Source: CAZMCH01 sp964564735
Lineage (GTDB): Bacteria; Poribacteria; DTPJ01
Assembly: GCA_964564735.1 (NCBI GenBank)
Contig: CAZMCH010000084.1
Coordinates: 1 to 18,487 of the forward strand
Direction of reading: 5' to 3'
Length of the DNA stretch: 18,487 nt
The translations under genes and the position numbers were made by a program. The notes under the pieces are model-generated. The model saw only the letters and a program-made list of their open reading frames with translations, did no database searches and was not told the DNA's origin. This document shows positions 16,484-18,487 of this stretch, piece after piece; the stretch's first letter is position 1; each line of letters begins with the position of its first letter.

Positions 16484-16548
16484 CATTGTAAAACATGAAT
16501 AAAAGCATTATAATTGTTAAATAATTGGATAATAAGGCTTTTTCATAA

Positions 16549-16554
16549 GGGAGG
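16549..16554 (+). promoter_or_regulatory. Ribosome binding site choosing the LamG gene start
   Basis: GGGAGG is the strongest Shine-Dalgarno site in the window. It lies two bases before the ATG at 16557 but eight bases before the in-frame ATG at 16563, which favours the second as the true start. Confidence 0.7.
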
Positions 16555-16562
16555 AAATGAAA

Positions 16563-17297
16563 ATGAAAAAATCACTTACTTTAATTTGTTTATTTGCATG
16601 TATAATTCTGACATGTCATAATTCTTTTGCGGTTACTATGGATGATGCTATTGGAGTATGGCTTTTTGATGAGGGAAAAGGTGATTCAACAGCAGATGCT
16701 TCTGGTAAAGGCAATAAAGGCAAACTCATGGAAAAACCAACATGGGTAGATGGAAAATTCGGCAAGGGTTTAAGTTTCGATGTCGAGGGACCATTCGTAA
16801 GAATAGAAGTTCCTAGCATCCAATTAAGCACTTGGTCAGCAATGATATGGATTTACCCTAACAATCCAAAGGCTGGTCACTTTCAAGGGCTTATACAGGC
16901 ATGGCCAAATGGCGGAGAGTTCCAAATTGATTCTAACGGGGCTGTCGGAGTGCATAATGTTTATGGTGGAAGTTTACAAGCAAAAGAATGGGCGCATGTT
17001 GCTGTTCTGGTGGATAATAATAATATAAAAGTTTACATCAATGCAAAAGAGGTAACAAAAGGAACAATTGCTCCTGTAACTTTTGTAAAAATTGGCATCG
17101 GTGATTTATATGAAGTTCCCGCAGGTTTCAACTATAAATTTAGCGGAATCGTTGATGAAGTTGCAATTTTCAATAAATTGCTTGAAGAAAAAGATGTTAA
17201 GGAAATTATGGATAAGGGACTTGGAAAAGTATTAGGAATTGCCCCTGTTTCCAGTTTGGATAAAATTACGGCAACATGGGGAAAAATAAGATCGTGA
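16563..17297 (+). CDS. Secreted LamG-like (concanavalin-fold) protein
   Basis: From ATG 16563 the protein has 244 residues. A signal peptide (MKKSLTLICLFACIILTC...NSFA) should be cut after NSFA, exporting it to periplasm or surface. The remainder is one LamG/concanavalin-type jelly roll: AIGVWLFDEGKGDSTADASGKG opens it, and TWSAMIWIYPN, EWAHVAVLVDNNNIKVYIN and FSGIVDEVAIFNKLLEEKDV are its usual strands. Such domains bind carbohydrate or act as adhesive modules; no catalytic domain is attached. The C-terminus after the domain is a linker plus LDKITATWGKIRS, a short tail that I recall from similar LamG proteins of Poribacteria but cannot verify here. It is probably a separate unit from the EamA gene 40 bases downstream. 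Confidence 0.82.
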   Translation: MKKSLTLICLFACIILTCHNSFAVTMDDAIGVWLFDEGKGDSTADASGKGNKGKLMEKPTWVDGKFGKGLSFDVEGPFVRIEVPSIQLSTWSAMIWIYPNNPKAGHFQGLIQAWPNGGEFQIDSNGAVGVHNVYGGSLQAKEWAHVAVLVDNNNIKVYINAKEVTKGTIAPVTFVKIGIGDLYEVPAGFNYKFSGIVDEVAIFNKLLEEKDVKEIMDKGLGKVLGIAPVSSLDKITATWGKIRS

Positions 17298-17337
17298 TGA
17301 GTAATGAGTTTTATATTTTCAACTACGGAATTAATTT

Positions 17338-17763
17338 ATGAAACCACAGTTATTTGCCTTATTAACAGCTATTGCATGGGGAGTCGGTGGATATTTTGAA
17401 AAGAAGGGCTTGCATCAAGGTCATCTTTCACCACAAATGGGTATAACAATCCGAACAGCAATAGCTTTGATTATTCTTGCGATAGTTAGCTTTCCGCAAT
17501 GGAAGACTGTTCCCCAAGCTGGTTCAAAGGCTTTGTTATACATGATTATCGGAGGAGGAGTTGTCGCTGGCTCATTGGGTATGCTATGCTTTTATACTGC
17601 AATTAAAGGCGCACCTTTGGGAAAAGTCATGCCAATAGCTTTTACATCTCCGCTTTTTGGGGCAATTATGGGTATTATATTTGCTGGTGAGACATTAACA
17701 ATTAAAACTATTATTGGCATGTTATTAACAATTGGCGGTATTGTTATATTAACCATTGGTTAG
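17338..17763 (+). CDS. Single-domain EamA-family transporter
   Basis: This 141-residue integral membrane protein has about five hydrophobic segments and one EamA (drug/metabolite transporter) domain. AITAIAWGVGGYFEKKG-like residues open it, and a conserved PLGKVMPIAFTSPLFGAIMG region precedes the GETLT...GMLLTIGGIVIL ending. Full-length family members contain two such domains (about 300 residues), so this half-size form probably works as a dimer. The substrate is not predictable. The ATG has only a weak purine-rich site (GGAATTA). The ZIP transporter gene begins 12 bases after its stop, suggesting co-expression. Confidence 0.8.
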   Translation: MKPQLFALLTAIAWGVGGYFEKKGLHQGHLSPQMGITIRTAIALIILAIVSFPQWKTVPQAGSKALLYMIIGGGVVAGSLGMLCFYTAIKGAPLGKVMPIAFTSPLFGAIMGIIFAGETLTIKTIIGMLLTIGGIVILTIG

Positions 17764-17768
17764 GGGGG
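17763..17768 (+). promoter_or_regulatory. Ribosome binding site for a TTG-started transporter
   Basis: A run of six G residues starts on the last base of the EamA stop codon and ends seven bases before TTG 17776. With an in-frame TAG at 17770-17772 just upstream, this fixes TTG 17776 as the earliest start of the ZIP gene. Confidence 0.6.
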
Positions 17769-17775
17769 CTAGTGC

Positions 17776-18487
17776 TTGGACTATAATGTTGGAATGGCTT
17801 TACTATTAACTGCTGGTGCAGGTCTATCAACCACAATCGGAAGCCTTCTGGGATTAGCAATAAGGAAGCCGGGAAAAAGGTTTAATGGCTTTACTCTTGG
17901 TTTTTCTGCTGGAGTGATGATACTCGTTTCGTTTGTGGAACTTCTTAACAAAAGTATAGAAACAATTGGTTTTCTGTCTGCACATATCGCTTTTTTTACT
18001 GGTATGGGATCAATTTTTTTGATTGATCAGCTAGTTCCCCATCAATACTTGGCTGAGCATGAAGGGCATGGAGATAAGCCAGAAAGCGGATTAATACGAG
18101 TTGGCTTACTTGTTGCTTTTGGTGTTGGTATCCATAACTTTCCTGAGGGCATGGCTACATTTGTAGGTGCGCTTCAAGATACAAAAATTGGCGTTGCTAT
18201 TGCCATTGCTATTGCTATACATAATATTCCAGAGGGTTTGGCAATATCGGCTCCTATATATGCCGCAACAGGAAGCAGAAAAAAGGCCTTCTTATGGTCT
18301 TTTCTTTCTGGTGTTAGTGAACCGATAGGCGCAGGTTTGGCAGCTTTAGTATTATTGCCATTCCTAAATGAGAGTATTCTTGGATGGGTGCTTGCCATCG
18401 TAGCCGGAATTATGACATCCCTATCAGTTGATGAGCTTGTTCCTGCTGCCAAATCCTATGGAAGTGAACATACACCGATATTAGGGG
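17776..18487 (+). CDS. zupT: ZIP-family divalent metal transporter (partial, 3' end missing)
   Basis: About 237 residues are present and the frame is still open at the window edge; ZupT proteins are usually about 260-270 residues, so only the last segment is missing. It imports Zn2+ and other divalent metals across the inner membrane. The two hallmark helices are visible as HNFPEGMATF and HNIPEGLAI, with the His-rich loop HQYLAEHEGHG ahead of them and several further hydrophobic segments. The start is TTG 17776, forced by an in-frame TAG two codons upstream and supported by the G-rich site at 17763-17768; ATG 17794 is less likely. Coupling to the EamA gene is probable. No metal-regulator site was recognised. 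Confidence 0.9.
   Translation, partial: MDYNVGMALLLTAGAGLSTTIGSLLGLAIRKPGKRFNGFTLGFSAGVMILVSFVELLNKSIETIGFLSAHIAFFTGMGSIFLIDQLVPHQYLAEHEGHGDKPESGLIRVGLLVAFGVGIHNFPEGMATFVGALQDTKIGVAIAIAIAIHNIPEGLAISAPIYAATGSRKKAFLWSFLSGVSEPIGAGLAALVLLPFLNESILGWVLAIVAGIMTSLSVDELVPAAKSYGSEHTPILG

Noticed and set aside
18174..18452. 92-residue minus-strand open frame
   Set aside because: Antisense to the conserved HNxPEG helices of the ZIP transporter.

Overview
The window is AT-rich, densely coded bacterial DNA using the standard code, with short intergenic gaps, Shine-Dalgarno sites and several TTG/GTG starts. It holds two uroporphyrinogen-decarboxylase (URO-D) superfamily proteins, an amidohydrolase-2 type hydrolase, a secreted LamG protein ending in a short TWGKIRS-like tail, and a giant SprA-like outer-membrane protein. 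This mix points to a Gram-negative lineage of the wider FCB neighbourhood. Candidatus Poribacteria or a relative is my best guess from family composition; no marker gene in the window proves it.

Layout. Positions 1-879 (+) carry the tail of an unknown gene and a metal-dependent amidohydrolase. It converges, with no spacer, on a minus-strand block read from 5710 down to 880: a family 2 glycosyltransferase with TPR repeats, a thioredoxin-like CGDC protein, a D-2-hydroxyacid dehydrogenase, the apparent ruins of one further gene broken around a palindromic repeat (2037-2098), and a URO-D-family protein. A 232-bp divergent region (5711-5942) separates this block from a plus-strand series.

The plus-strand series opens with the dominant gene of the window (5943-12878), a cysteine-free protein of about 2311 residues. 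It has a signal peptide, two LysM domains, a Glu/Pro/Lys linker and SprA-like segments, interrupted by Tyr/Gly/Ser low-complexity blocks that resemble the [G/S]Y[G/S] domain of FUS-type proteins. SprA is the outer-membrane translocon of the type IX secretion system in Bacteroidetes. Downstream lie cobU-cobT-cobS (nucleotide-loop assembly of cobalamin), a second URO-D-family protein that may be a corrinoid methyltransferase, the LamG protein, a single-domain EamA transporter, and a ZIP/ZupT metal transporter cut off by the window end.

How the genes fit together. cobUTS supplies complete cobamides, and URO-D-fold methyltransferases commonly use corrinoid proteins, so the pairing at 12947-16483 is functionally plausible. 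The glycosyltransferase divergent from the SprA-like gene could modify its Ser/Tyr-rich surface segments, but this is speculation. A degenerate single copy of the dispersed repeat lies directly after the SprA-like stop codon, so this repeat family is scattered through the locus. No tRNA, rRNA, CRISPR array, transposase or riboswitch was recognised.
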